The notes beneath the pieces are model-generated. The model had not been told where the DNA came from, did not search any database, and was given only the letters and a program-made list of their open reading frames with translations. Positions 34,916 to 46,866 of a stretch of 64,000 nucleotides of DNA are shown here, one piece after another. The DNA is from Glandiceps talaboti (lineage: Eukaryota > Hemichordata > Enteropneusta > Spengelidae). The position numbers and the translations under genes are program-made. The DNA is taken from the NCBI RefSeq assembly GCF_964340395.1, contig NC_135569.1:18822457-18886456 (forward strand), in the 5' to 3' direction. How positions within the stretch are numbered: the stretch's first letter is position 1; each line of letters begins with the position of its first letter.

Positions 34916-35849
34916 TAGGATAATACTCACAATAAAGTTACCACTTTGATGAGTATGTTAAACATTTCGTCAAAACTAAAATACAACTACTAATTAATGT
35001 TCTTATTATTTTTTCTGAAAGTGTTAAATATATTCTACATTACACACAACAAAGACAATATATTTTGATTTAAAGCAAGTATTTATTTCGTTACATTAAA
35101 AGTGAGAATTTATTTTGGTGTTATATTGTTAGTTTCCAAGCAATATTTTCTTCTTTTTTTTAATTAATAATTAAACTGATACTAAATAAATTTGTTGGAA
35201 TCATTGTTGTTTTAGCAAGTTTTCAAAATACTAAATAGTTAAAATTAAACTATCATTAGAATATATTACATATATTACATGTATTTCTAATTACTTATAT
35301 TGTTCTTGTATTATAAAGCAACAGAATAGAAAGTCCCATTTATACAACCAATGATCTACAAACAAATTAACACAAATAGTAGTTCGTTATTTCCCAAGTT
35401 TCTGTACATTTTAATAATATTAGGGAATAGTCATAGAGTTAGATGTAATACTAAAGGTACTGATAATCACATATAATATGGTAATTGGTAGAGTAGAACT
35501 AATTCACTGCCATCAGGGCAAGAAACCCAACACAAAGCCAAAACAGAGTGATTAGATAGAGTAGTAGTTTTCTTCCACTAACAGTAACACACTCATTCAG
35601 CAAAATTCACAACATACAGTCTATAAAATGATCCATGAATTTGAACATTTCTTCCATGGTATTCAGAGATAGTATTCTTCCACTATCTTATATCAACAAA
35701 CGGAAGGACGGCTAGTTTAGGTTACCAAGACTCGCTTGACTTCCCACAAAGCCCCAACAGAGAGCCTTACATGTATGTCTGAGAATATATTTCAGAGTGT
35801 GAGAAATCAGCGCACGTGGTTTGCCTATGATGAAATACATTGGCATCAA
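34916..35849. other. Non-genic AT-rich sequence
   Basis: No exon or repeat recognised. It leads into a more CpG-rich patch at about 35.8-36.15 kb. Confidence 0.5.
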
Positions 35850-36017
35850 ATTTACATATTTAAACCACACCCATGAACTAAAGCGTCATAGTGCATATGC
35901 AAATACCTGGCTTACTAGATCTCGATGGTGTCAGTGCAGTGACGTAGTGGGTCGCGTACCGTACGTACGTAAACCACCATTGATCACAGTGGACGTTTGG
36001 AACGCCCAAGTCCGGGG
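35850..36017 (+). promoter_or_regulatory. Candidate promoter and non-coding first exon of the SLC45 gene
   Basis: This patch is one of the few CpG-containing, non-repeat stretches upstream of the transporter. It has a TATTTAAA-like box near 35857, a GCATATGCAAAT octamer-like motif, TGACGTAG (CRE-like) near 35940 and the palindrome-rich CGTACCGTACGTACG. It ends in a consensus donor GTAAGT at 36018. The next good acceptor on this strand ahead of coding sequence is at 43175. In the frame that would join it there is a stop at 35981 and no ATG, so the exon would be 5' UTR. All of this is inference from signals. Confidence 0.35.
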
Positions 36018-36874
36018 GTAAGTCGCATGGCATGGTGCGGTTTTAAATTTTAGGCGATCGAACGATTTCACCGCCTGTTAAAATGTTGGAAAGAAAGGAC
36101 GACGAATGTGGCATCGAGCCAGTTGAGACTGGCAATGACAGCTAACATTGATTGGAATTGTACCGTGTACGTCTATCCCTAATGTCAGTGTCTGTCTATC
36201 CCTAGTGTTACTGTCTATCCCTAGTGTTACTGTCTATACCTAGTGTTATTGTCAATGTCGGTGTCTTGTGTGAAACGGGATCATCTCCTATGGGGAGTCC
36301 TCCAACAAAGTACAGTACTTTTCGTTCTCAGCATACTTGAACCAGTTTCTATTAAATCGAACCTCCATCAGACAGTGTACGTCGAAGGATTATAAACACT
36401 GATTGTTTGACATTATTTAACCTGCTGACGTGTATACATTCAAATATATTCATATCTGTGTGCAGACGCCCTAGCATTTTATACATGTAGAATCGCTATT
36501 AAATTGCATGGCTGAGATACATGTGAATTATCGAAGTGCATTGATAATTAAAACATTGAAAGACAGTCTCCCTAGCAGTGGCACAGTATACTGTGAATTC
36601 ACTTTTAAAGTATAGCATCCCTATGGTCTCCCTAGCACAGTGCAGTATTAAAGTACATGGCCAATTAACGCATTGAAAGACATTTATGAAGTATCAGTAT
36701 GTTAGAAATTAAATTATCATATAATGTAGTTACCAAACAAGAATGAGATGATTTACATAAATCCTCTGAGCATTATCATTCCTTTCTGCTTTAGCATTCT
36801 CATATTAAAGTACTATTTTTCTGTTGTGAAATAAAAACCCTAGCATCACATGTTTTACCAATGCTGCAACTAAA
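36018..36874 (+). other. Presumed first-intron sequence
   Basis: It contains a short repeat at 36170-36255 (CTGTCTATCCCTAGTGTTA, about four copies) and a 20-codon ATG frame at 36083-36145 (MLERKDDECGIEPVETGNDS, then stop). That frame could be an alternative first exon or chance. Otherwise nothing recognised. Confidence 0.4.
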
Positions 36875-37085
36875 AGAAGTCATGATGAGTGAATGGTTTG
36901 GGGTAGACCATTCGGTATTCTGGGGGGGGGGGGCTTGGAAGATTGGTGGAGAGTCATTATTTTTTTTCCCCCATGCTTGCCTGAGAATTATTTTTTTTCT
37001 CCTTCGCCTATGCTGGCAACTTTTTTTTTTCTTTGCTTCTTTGAGATATCCGGATTTTTTTTTTACGTCAACGTTGAACACCTAC
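36875..37085 (+). mobile_element. SINE-head-related composite repeat
   Basis: It starts AGTCATGATGAGTGAATGGT, the SINE head, then TAGACCATTCGGTATTCTGG, a poly-G run and CTTGGAAGATT. Several long T runs and ATCCGGATTTTTTT follow. The inverted counterpart of its first part lies at about 39595-39650. Confidence 0.5.
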
Positions 37086-37384
37086 ATTTGTTGCCACAAT
37101 TTTCTGTTTGGTTTTCGCACAGGGTAATACAGAGAGTAAAAAGATGCTGTTCTATCACACACAGATTTTATTTAGAAAACTACATATTTCATACATGTTT
37201 GATTTTCAATTAAATAAACATCATTGACAGTTTTTATGCCATGGTATGATGACACACTGAAAATACAAATCGGAAACTTGATTGGTGCGCTCAGACATTC
37301 AGATAGACCGGTCAGTTTCTCCAGCTTGGGGGGATGGGGGGTGTCAGTGTTATTTTCCATTGGGCCAACAAAAAGTCACTGACC
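37086..37384. other. Non-genic sequence
   Basis: Nothing recognised apart from a G-rich stretch near 37327-37340. Confidence 0.5.
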
Positions 37385-38370
37385 CCGTGAATAAAGTTTC
37401 ATAGCATCTGACAGTAAGCTGTAGAGGGAAGAGCTTTGAGACTGGGATATGTCTACCTCTTGTGTGAGTGTGTGTGAATGGTGGTGGTGGTGGTGGTGGG
37501 GGGGGGGGGGGGGTTCTAGGGGTCTCCCCCTAGAAGCCCTGGAGGATTTTTACTTCTAAAGGCAATGTTTAACATGTAAAAAGCAACTACGTGAGGTTGA
37601 AACATTTTTTAAATAAAGTTTCGTAGCATCTTGACACTATAAGAGGTGGAGGCAAGAACTTTGATTTGAGACTGGAACATGTCTACCTCTTATGGGGGGG
37701 GGGGGGGTTCTAGGGGGTGTCCCCCTAGAAGCCCTGGAGGTTCTTACTTCTAAAGGCAATGTTTAGGCTATTCACAGACACTTTCAGACAATAATTTGCA
37801 AGCTTTACAAGACAGCTCTAACATGTAAAAAGCAACTACATAAGATTGAAACATTTTTGAAATAAAGTTTCATAGCATCTTGACAGTAAGAGGTTGAGGA
37901 AAGAACTTTGATTTGAAACTGGAACATGTCTACCTCTTATGGGGGAGGGGGGTTCTAGGGGTGTCCCCCTAGAAGCTCTGGATGATTTTTACTCTTAAAG
38001 CCAATTTTCAGGCTATTAACAGACAGACACTTTCAGACAATAATTTGCAAGCTTTACAAGACAGCTCTAACAATTGTAAAAAGCAATTACACATGGTTGA
38101 AACATTTTTGAAATAAAGTTTCATAGCATCTTGACAGTAAGAGGTGGAGGGAAGAACTTGATTTGAGGCTTGGACATGTCTACCTCTTATGGGGGTCCTA
38201 GGGGGTCTCCCCTAGAAGCTTTTCAAGTTTTTTTTTAACCAATTTTGGTGAATCTTATTGTTGGTTTAACGAATGAGTGGCCTCTGGGGTGATGGAGTCC
38301 AAGGGGTCTCCCCCTGCCAGATCTGTAGTTTTTTGTTTCTATTTAGGCAATTTTTAGGTTATTCATAGCC
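37385..38370 (+). repeat. ~249-bp tandem repeat, four copies plus decayed fifth
   Basis: Units are marked by AATAAAGTTTCATAGCATCT at about 37390, 37613, 37862 and 38111. Each carries ACATGTCTACCTCTTATGGG, a poly-G run and the hairpin-forming CTAGGGGTGTCCCCCTAG. Lengths differ because internal segments are missing in the first copies. Confidence 0.8.
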
Positions 38371-38689
38371 TCTGAGATATATATGGCCAAGCATCGAAAA
38401 GCTAAAGTAAATATAACCTTTTTAAATAGGTTTTCCATGTTATAAAAGTGGGCCTGTAACATTGGTATAGGGGCATTGATATTGCATGTATAGTAAAGTT
38501 ACTGATGTGTTAGAGCACTTTAGGAGGTCATACCTAGTGTACAATAGAAACTTGAATTTGAGTTGTGGTGTTGATACATGTAGTGTCTGAAATAGGAAGT
38601 ATATCATCCCTTCTGACAATTCATACTGAAGAGACTAGAACAATTTAGATTAAGTTCTTTTATAAACTATCCAATTATTATTATTATTA
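38371..38689. other. Non-genic sequence
   Basis: Nothing recognised. Confidence 0.5.
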
Positions 38690-39107
38690 GACTTATTTAA
38701 ACTCGATAGACTGTTGAGCCAAAGGCTCTTCTCACACAGTGTCGAGATAAAAATATACAATATATACATTAAAAATACTAAACCATTAAAACAAATACAA
38801 GGGTGAGTAAAATGGCAAAAGCCAGAAGAACAGCCAGGCGACTACTAAACTAACTGTTTTCTAAAAGATGACATTTACATTTACGTTTAAAAGACTGAAG
38901 AGTGGAGCATGATTTGATATCAATACTTAAATCATTCCAGGTTTTAACACCATTATATAAAAAACTCTTCCTAAAAAACTGTGTTCTATATTTTGGGATG
39001 TAAAGTTCATCTCTGTCTGCTGCACGTGTGTTACGAGTGTGCACTTCTCGAATGCCTCTAAAATCATTCAGATAATTTGGAGCCAGGCTATTCTGGACTT
39101 TGTACAT
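38690..39107 (-). mobile_element. 5'-truncated non-LTR retrotransposon
   Basis: A minus-strand frame at 39107-38850 encodes 85 residues: MYKVQNSLAPNYLNDF, VHTRNTRAADRDELYIPKYR, then KSFLYNGVKTWNDLSIDIKS and a FKRKCKCHLLEN end with a stop. This is the standard C-terminal tail of CR1/L2/Rex-like ORF2 proteins (MYKxxNxLAPxYL ... RNTR ... F-YxGxxxWNxL ... FKxxLKxxL). Its 3' UTR runs to about 38690, with GAGAAGAGCCTTTGGCTCAA and a terminal AATAATAAT microsatellite. RT and endonuclease regions are missing. Confidence 0.75.
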
Positions 39108-39479
39108 TATAGTAATAGTAATAGTATGAAGATTACCATTACAAAACAGTCAAGTTCACTTTTGCCCCAAAGTGCAATATAAGTGAAGCACTGATTGTGA
39201 AACAGCCAAACACTTACATGCCATGTTCTGTAACTAGTGTGGTAGCTAGGTAATACATGTATTATATGTATAACTTTATGTGTAGTTATGTTTGAACCCT
39301 TACATGAAGTAATATTTAAACCATTTATGAAAGAAACAGAGACAAGAACAAATATATATATGTACCACAGGCTAATGAAACTGACTGGTCCCTGACATGT
39401 GTTTGAAACTGTTTGTCATGATTTGACAAGTGTCCTGGTTGGAGAGGTACGAGCAGGTTGAACAGTATACTCGAACCTG

Positions 39480-39800
39480 TGCATCATTTCCCTGTCAAGA
39501 TATTTTTTTTTTCCAGCAGCAGTGGTCCATCTTTTTTTTCCATCACCCACTCATATCCGGATTTTTTTTTCAAGCAAATCCACTAGGCATCTTTTTTTCC
39601 CCCGAAATCTTCCAAGCCCCCCCCCCCCCCCAGGATATCAAATGGTCCACCCCTTAGAGTGACCGGCTTTGAATCTGCAGGTTGCAGGTTCAAGCCTGTT
39701 GCTGCCATTTGTTTCTGAGTGGCTAAAGTCCTTGGGCAAGATTTGAACCACGAATGTGCACCTGATAACCCAGCTGTATGGTATAGATTTATGAACCCAG
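39480..39800 (+). mobile_element. Composite repeat with SINE B-box segment
   Basis: The left half has T runs, CACTCATATCCGGATTTTTT and CTTCCAAG plus a poly-C run. The right half (from about 39655) is SINE-like: GACCGGCTTTGAATCTGCAG, GGTTCAAGCCT (B box), then GTTTCTGAGTGGCTAAAGTC and ACCCAGCTGTATGG, the last duplicated. It matches the SINE at 1327-1450. Confidence 0.6.
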
Positions 39801-40018
39801 CTGTATGGTATAGATTTAGGTCTTTGCTAGGGATAACAATAACTCAACTCTCACGACAAGAGGCATTATACCTAAATATAAAGTCTAATCATGGCTTATG
39901 GCATTATTATCATTTACCCCCCCCCCCCTCCCACCTGTCATATTATGTCTCCTACATATCATTCCCCCCCCCTCCCACCTGTCATTGTCTCCTACATATC
40001 AATTACCCTATCTAGTCT
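39801..40018. other. Short spacer with two poly-C runs
   Basis: Two copies of a C-run block followed by CTCCCACCTGTCAT, near 39917 and 39965. Confidence 0.6.
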
Positions 40019-43000
40019 ATAAGACTACTAATGATTTCTATAGGACTACTAAGAATTTCTATAAGACTACTAATAATTTCTATAAGACTACTAAGAATTT
40101 CTATAAGACTACTAAGAATTTCTATAAGACTACTAAGAATTTCTATAAGACTACTAATAATTTCTATGAGACTACTAAGAATTTCTATAGGACTACTAAG
40201 AATTTCTATAAGACTACTAAGAATTTCTATAGGACTACTAAGAATTTCTATAAGATTACTAAGAATTTCTATGAGACTACTAAGAATTTCTATAGGACTA
40301 CTAAGAATTTCTATAAGACTACTAATGATTTCTATAAGACTACTAAGAATTTCTATAGGACTACTAATGATTTCTATAAGACTAAGAATTTCTATATGAC
40401 TACTAAGAATTTCTATAACACTACTCAGAATTTCTATAAGACTACTAAGAATTTCTATAAGACTACTAAGAATTTCTATAAGACTACTAAGAATTTCAAT
40501 AGGACTACTAATGATTTCTATAGGACTACTAAGAATTTCTATAAGACTACTAAGAATTTCTATAAGACTACTAAGAATTTCTATAAGACTACTAAGAATT
40601 TCTATAAGACTACTAAGAATTTCAATAGGACTACTAAGAATTTCTATAAGACTACTAATGATTTCTATAAGACTATAAGAATTTCTATAGGACTACTAAG
40701 AGTTTCTATAAGATTACTAAGAATTTCTATAAGACTACTAATGATTTCTATAAGACTACTAATGATTTCTATAAGATTACTAAGAATTTCTATAAAACTA
40801 CTAAGAATTTATATTATACTAATAATTTCTATAGGACTACTAAGAATTTCTATAAGACTACTAAGAATTTCTATAAAACTACTAAGAATTTCAATAGGAC
40901 TACTAATGATTTCTATAAGATTACTAAGAATTTATATTATAACTACTAAGAGTTTCTATAAGATTACTAAGAATTTCTATAAGACTACTAATGATTTCTA
41001 TAAGACTACTAATGATTTCTATAAGATTACTAAGAATTTCTATAAGACTACTAAGAATTTCTATTTTACTACTAATGATTTCTATAAGACTACTAATGAT
41101 TTCTATAAGACTATAAGAATTTCTATAGGACTACTAAGAGTTTCTATAAGATTACTAAGAATTTCTATAAGACTACTAAGAATTTCTATAAGACTAAGAA
41201 TTTCTATAAGATTACTAATGATTTCTATAAGACTACTAAGAATTTCTATTTTACTACTAATGATTTCTATAAGACTACTAAGAATTTATATTATACTAAT
41301 AATTTCTATAGGACTACTAAGAATTTCTATAAGACTACTAATGATTTCTATAGGACTACTAAGAATTTCTATAAGATTACTAAGAATTTCTATAAAACTA
41401 CTAAGAATTTCTATAGGACTACTAATGATTTCTATAAGACTACTAAGAATTTCTATAAGACTACTAATGATTTCTATAGGACTACTAAGAATTTCTATAA
41501 GATTACTAAGAATTTCTATAAAACTACTAAGAATTTCTATAGGACTACTAATGATTTCTATAAGACTACTAAGAATTTCTATAAGACTACTAATGATTTC
41601 TATAAGACTACTAAGAATTTCTATGAGACTACTAAGAATTTCTATAAGACTACTAATGATTTCTATAAGACTACTAATGATTTCTATAAGATTACTAAGA
41701 ATTTCTATAAGACTACTAAGAATTTCTATTTTACTACTAATGATTTCTATAAGACTACTAATGATTTCTATAAGACTATAAGAATTTCTATAGGACTACT
41801 AAGAGTTTCTATAAGATTACTAAGAATTTCTATAAGACTACTAAGAATTTCTATAAGACTAAGAATTTCTATAAGATTACTAATGATTTCTATAAGACTA
41901 CTAATGATTTCTATAAGACTACTAAGAATTTCTATTTTACTACTAATGATTTCTATAAGACTACTAAGAATTTATATTATACTAATAATTTCTATAGGAC
42001 TACTAAGAATTTCTATAAGACTACTAATGATTTCTATAGGACTACTAAGAATTTCTATAAGATTACTAAGAATTTCTATAAAACTACTAAGAATTTCTAT
42101 AGGACTACTAATGATTTCTATAAGACTACTAAGAATTTCTATAAGACTACTAATGATTTCTATGAGACTACTAAGAATTTCTATGAGACTACTAATGATT
42201 TCTATAGGACTACTAAGAATTTCTATAAGATTACTAAGAATTTCTATAAAACTACTAAGAATTTCTATAGGACTACTAATGATTTCTATAAGACTACTAA
42301 GAATTTCTATAAGACTACTAATGATTTCTATAAGACTACTAAGAATTTCTATGAGACTACTAAGAATTTCTATAAGACTACTAATGATTTCTATAGGACT
42401 ACTAAGAATTTCTATAAGATTACTAAGAATTTCTATAAAACTACTAAGAATTTCTATAGGACTACTAATGATTTCTATAAGACTACTAAGAATTTCTATA
42501 GGACTACTAATGATTTCTATAAGACTACTAAGAATTTCTATTTTACTACTAATGATTTCTATAAGACTACTAAGAATTTATATTATACTAATAATTTCTA
42601 TAGGACTACTAAGAATTTCTATAAGACTACTAATGATTTCTATAGGACTACTAAGAATTTCAATAAGACTACTAATGATTTCTATAAGACTACTAAGAAT
42701 TTCTATTTTACTACTAATGATTTCTATAAGACTACTAATGATTTCTATAAGACTACTAATGATTTCTATAAGACTACTAAGAATTTCTATGAGACTACTA
42801 AGAATTTCTATAAGACTACTAATGATTTCTATAGGACTACTAAGAATTTCTATAAGACTACTAATGATTTCTATAAGACTACTAATGATTTCTATAAGAC
42901 TACTAATAATTTCTATAAGACTACTAATGATTTCTATAGGACAGCCAATGATTTCTATATGACTACTAATAATTTCTATAGGACTACTAAAGGTTTCTAT

Positions 43001-43030
43001 AGGACCCCTAATGATTTCTAAAGACCAAAT
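40019..43030 (+). repeat. 21-bp minisatellite, about 143 copies
   Basis: The unit is AAGAATTTCTATAAGACTAC plus T, with AATGATT, ATAGGAC, ATGAGAC and ATTTTAC variants. Seven-codon periodicity leaves open frames of up to 627 codons that carry no support as genes. It ends about 145 bp upstream of the first SLC45 coding exon, so it would lie in the preceding intron. Confidence 0.97.
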
Positions 43031-43175
43031 TGATTTCTATAAAACTGTGAAGAGATGTTTATACTTAGGACTACTGCATGTAAGGATTTCCCTATGTGAT
43101 AATCTTAAAAATAGGCAGTATTTCAAAGCATGTGTGTGGAACGTAAAATTCCTAAATGTTTTCATTTATTTTCAG

Positions 43176-43931
43176 GATGTAGTAAAACAGTGGTTGTACA
43201 CATAGAGTGGTTAAGAGAGATAGTGATTATGGATCGGGTTCGGGATGATGATGATGATGATGATGATACATTTGTTTATAGACCTCGTTTAGAACGTTCC
43301 TTATCTAATCCAGAAGGTCATGAAAAAGAGAGACATCGTCATTGTAACATTTTCAGAGGTAAAAGAGGCAGAAGGAAACATTCTCTAACTATTGCCCATA
43401 AGTCAGTAAAGAATGCAGTTATACCATCTATGCTGGTACCAAGAAAGACAAGATGTAAGTCATTGGAGAGGCCATCCATTGCACATGGTACTGATGAAGG
43501 CCATCAACAGCACAGTGTGAAAACTCCAACAATACCTGAGGAAGGAATCTTACAATCTAACATGGATGTAGGTGAAGATGAAAGTGAAGATGATGATGAT
43601 GATGATGAGCCACCAAAACGATCACTGTGTGAGCTGTTAACAAATAATGCTATAGCATTTGGAGTTGAAGTATGTTATGCCACTGAAACAGCCTTAGTCA
43701 TGCCAATATTATTACGCATTGGTTTACCAGATGAGCTGTACAGTTTGACGTGGGTTGTTAGTCCAGTTTTAGGCCTTATATTCCAACCTCTCATTGGGTC
43801 AGCCAGTGATCGTTGCACATGTTTTTGGGGTCAGCGACGTCCATTCCTACTTGGCCTTTGTATTGGGATAATTTTGGGCCTGTCACTTTTGTTAAATGGT
43901 GGTGACATTGGAAAAGCTATAAACCAACAAG
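43176..43931 (+). CDS. SLC45-family transporter, first coding exon (5' UTR plus residues 1-234)
   Basis: Acceptor TTTATTTTCAG (ending 43175) and donor GTAAGT (43932), phase 1. The ATG at 43229 is chosen because it has A at -3 and G at +4 and no better upstream start exists in the exon. Residues 1-130 are a hydrophilic extension with an Asp8 tract (residues 6-13, encoded by GAT repeats) and a second acidic tract near 115-127. From residue 131 the sequence is typical of SLC45: [19 protein letters not shown] (TM1), [20 protein letters not shown] (TM2), SDRC and WGQRRPF (cytoplasmic loop motif; family norm WGRRRPF), then TM3. The family comprises 12-TM MFS proteins that move sugars with protons; SLC45A2 acts in melanosomes. 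The member is not resolved. Confidence 0.9.
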
Positions 43932-44193
43932 GTAAGTTACCAATTGCAACATTTGCTTTAAGTGTGCCACGGTATGCATTGTTGTAGACTCTATATGTCG
44001 AGTATATGTTCAAGAATAGCTTTAAAATTTCACTATCATTATAGTCTGGTGTCAACCTGAATGTAGCCTGGTATATACATTATGTGTAGTAACATGGAAT
44101 GGTGCAGCTATTTCAACCTTCCAGTTGTTAATTCATTCTGGTGATGTCAATTAACCCAGTGTTAGCTGGCCTGTCTACATTATAGGTAAATGT

Positions 44194-45147
44194 GATACTG
44201 GCCAGTGGGCCCGCATGGGGTGTGGCCAGACTAATACTGGCCAGTGTGGGATGTGGCCAGACTGATACTGGCCAGTGTGGGATGTGGCCAGACTGATACT
44301 GGCCATTGGGCCCGTGTGTGGTGTGGCCAGACTGATACTGGCCAGTGTGGGATGTGGCCAGACTGATACTTGCCATTGGGCCTGTGTGTGATGTGGCCAG
44401 ACTGATACTGTTCAGTGTGCGATGTGGCCAGACTGATACTGGCCAGTGGGCCTGTGTGGGTTGTGGCCAGACTGATACTGGCCAGTGTGGGATGTGGCCA
44501 GACTGATACTGGCCAGTGTGGGATGTGGCAAGACTGATACTGGCCATTGGGCCCATGTGTGATGTGGCCAGAGTGATACTGGCCAGTGTGGGATGTGGCC
44601 AGACTGATACTGGCCAGTGTGGGATGTGGCCAGACTGATACTTGCCATTGGGCCCGTGTGTGGTGTGGCCAGACTGATATTGGCCAGTGTGGGATGTGGC
44701 CAGACTGATACTTGTCATTGGGCCCATGTGTTGTGTGGCCAGACTGATACTGGCCAGTGTGGGATGTGGCCAGACTGATACTTGCCATTGGGCCCGTGTG
44801 TTGTGTGGCCAGACTGATACTGGCCAGTGTGGGATGTGGCCATCGTGATACTGGCCATTGGGCCGTGTGGCCAGACTGATACTGGCCAGTGTGGGTTGTG
44901 GCCAGACTGATACTGGCCATTTGGCCAGTGTGGGATGTGGCCAGACTGATACTGGCCATTGGGCCCGTGTGTTGTGTGGCCAGACTGATACTGGCCAGTG
45001 TGGGTTGTGGCCAGACTGATACTGGCCATTTGGCCAGTGTGGGATGTGGCCAGACTGATACTGGCCATTGGGCCTGTGTGTGGTGTGGCCAGACTGATAC
45101 TGGCCAGTGTGGGATGTGGCCAGAGTGATAATTGCCAGTGGGCCCGT
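44194..45147 (+). repeat. 31/39-bp minisatellite in SLC45 intron 1
   Basis: The base unit is GGCCAGTGTGGGATGTGGCC plus AGACTGATACT. A longer version inserts a GGCCATTGGGCCCGTGTG-type segment. About 28 units in mixed order. It is rich in GGCC palindromes. Confidence 0.95.
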
Positions 45148-45847
45148 GTGCTAAAAAATAAAAAAAACACACTGACAGGAATCTGATATAGTCAACTTTC
45201 CCTGTAGTTCCAACAGTTCATGAAATTACTAGTTGGTAGTATGTAGTTGATTCACATAAAATGTTAGTGATTTACAAAAAGGGGAGGGACATTGAATTGT
45301 CAGAATCAACTACCAATGTACTCCCTCTGTGTGCAAAACTAGAATCTAGATTCACAAATGCCATGACACAGATTGTATACACCTACAAATCATAACTTAT
45401 ACTTACTCGTTGATCAAGTTTTCTCCAACTTCATGAACATCTCAATGGCTCTTTAAGTCTTTCCAGACATCAGTCTCTATGAATATGTTTATTTTCCCCG
45501 GAGGAAAACAGCACAGGATCGGTTGTTTCAGTTGAGGGCCTATGTGTTAGCTAACCACCAGTCCTATGATGTACAGCTTGCGTGATGTTGCATTTCTTAT
45601 GAATAGGTTAACACATGTAGTTCATATCATACTAGGGATTTTCTCAGATTTGTTGGCATACGTACCAAAAACTTGGCAACAAAAATTAACCCAGAAAATC
45701 TTTCAAACTCAGCTTGTGCCCCTTTAATACTCACTGTTTCACACCTCTAAAGTTCTCTCCTGAGTCTGTTCCATGTATATGCAGTGACCCTGTTTCATGA
45801 CTGTTACCAACTGCAATCTATTCCTACTTGGTGGTCAAACTTGTCAA

Positions 45848-45897
45848 ACCAGTGCCAATACCATTAAGTATTCACATACAACAGTGCCAATATCACT
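45848..45897 (+). repeat. Precursor copies of the intron 2 satellite
   Basis: CAGTGCCAATACCATTAAGT then ATTCACATACAACAGTGCCA and ATATCACT match about 1.7 units of the 31-bp satellite that fills intron 2. An isolated, diverged occurrence 1.8 kb upstream of the array. Confidence 0.75.
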
Positions 45898-46507
45898 GCA
45901 GACATGCTGTTAATCTGTCACACCTTCTATTTCATTTGTCTATACTACTTGTTAATTAAACATCACTACCAGGAGATCTAAATATCAAATTTCCATTTTA
46001 TTATACCCCAAATTTTCCTGTGTTGACTTACATACTTATTTTGTTTTTGGTTACTGATAGGTCATTAATAGTGTCAATCAACTTTGGTGGATGCTAAACC
46101 ACAGAATAATTTTTCCAGGCAAAGATTTACAGCATTTGTTACAAGTTCAAGTAGAGCAGCTTTCCTTGTTTTCAATGAAGTAATTTTCAGCTCCAAGAAT
46201 GCATCAAGTTCTTTCATGCACATTTTGTTCATGACTTTATGCACTGCCATACTATCAATGGCCATGGCAAAATTTTAGTCCTTACTGGCTCTGCCTTGGG
46301 TGCCCTGTTGTGATGCGATACCTGCTAAATAGCCTTTAGTTCAATGTATTACATTGGTATTTGATGGCCACATTTTACTTAGAATAAATGAGCAAATGTT
46401 CAAATAAAAATGATAGCATCACTGTGCAATTTTTTGGGGGTCAAAAAACTTCAACTCCAAAGCTCCAAATTTGTTTAAATTGTTTTGTATATTTACATAA
46501 ATTACAG

Positions 46508-46660
46508 ATAATGTTGGTGGCATTGTATTGACGTTGGTAGGTGTTGTCATGTTAGACTTCTGTGCTGATTCATCAGACAGCCCTGCAAGAGCCTATATGA
46601 TTGATGTATGTAATTCAAATGACTTGGAAAAAGGTCTCAACATTCATGCTTTACTGGGAG
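46508..46660 (+). CDS. SLC45-family transporter, coding exon 2 (residues 235-285)
   Basis: A 153-bp exon, acceptor TTACAG and donor GTAAGT, phase 1 on both sides, so codon 235 is split (G plus AT). It encodes [20 protein letters not shown] (TM4), [15 protein letters not shown] and the [13 protein letters not shown] stretch. The DFxAD-PxxAY-xDVC pattern and the KGLxxHAL motif are conserved across SLC45 proteins between TM4 and TM5. Confidence 0.92.
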
Positions 46661-46744
46661 GTAAGTCGATTATTACATTGTACTATAATAGTAAAAATAC
46701 TCATTACATTAATAACAGAATGTAACATAACATGCTTTATTACC

Positions 46745-46866
46745 TTACAACATGCTATGGAAAGTATGGTATAGTAAATACATAGACAAAATATCACAAT
46801 ACAATAAAACATGCTATGGAAAGTATGGTACGGTATAGTAAATACATAGATAAAATATCACATTAC
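46745..46866 (+). repeat. ~60-bp duplication
   Basis: Two copies of AACATGCTATGGAAAGTATG plus GTATAGTAAATACATAGA and AAAATATCACA. The second has an extra GGTAC. Confidence 0.9.

Larger units (their letters stand above)
43932..46507 (+). other. SLC45 intron 1
   Basis: 2576 bp, GTAAGT to TTACAG, phase 1. It holds the 31/39-bp array (44194-45147) and a 1.7-copy precursor of the intron 2 satellite near 45848. The remainder is unique, with no exon recognised; the minus-strand frame at 46074-46265 has no recognisable domain. Confidence 0.75.

Noticed and set aside
33207-34949. Poly-valine and poly-threonine proteins
   Set aside because: Pure consequence of the GTA/GTG microsatellite.
39898-42962. 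627- and 359-codon frames
   Set aside because: Seven-codon periodicity of the 21-bp satellite.
44128-45186. Several frames rich in His, Trp and Pro, up to 313 codons
   Set aside because: Products of the 31/39-bp satellite in intron 1, on both strands.
46074-46278. Overlapping short frames on both strands in SLC45 intron 1
   Set aside because: No conserved family recognised; they lie between phase-matched SLC45 exons without their own splice support.
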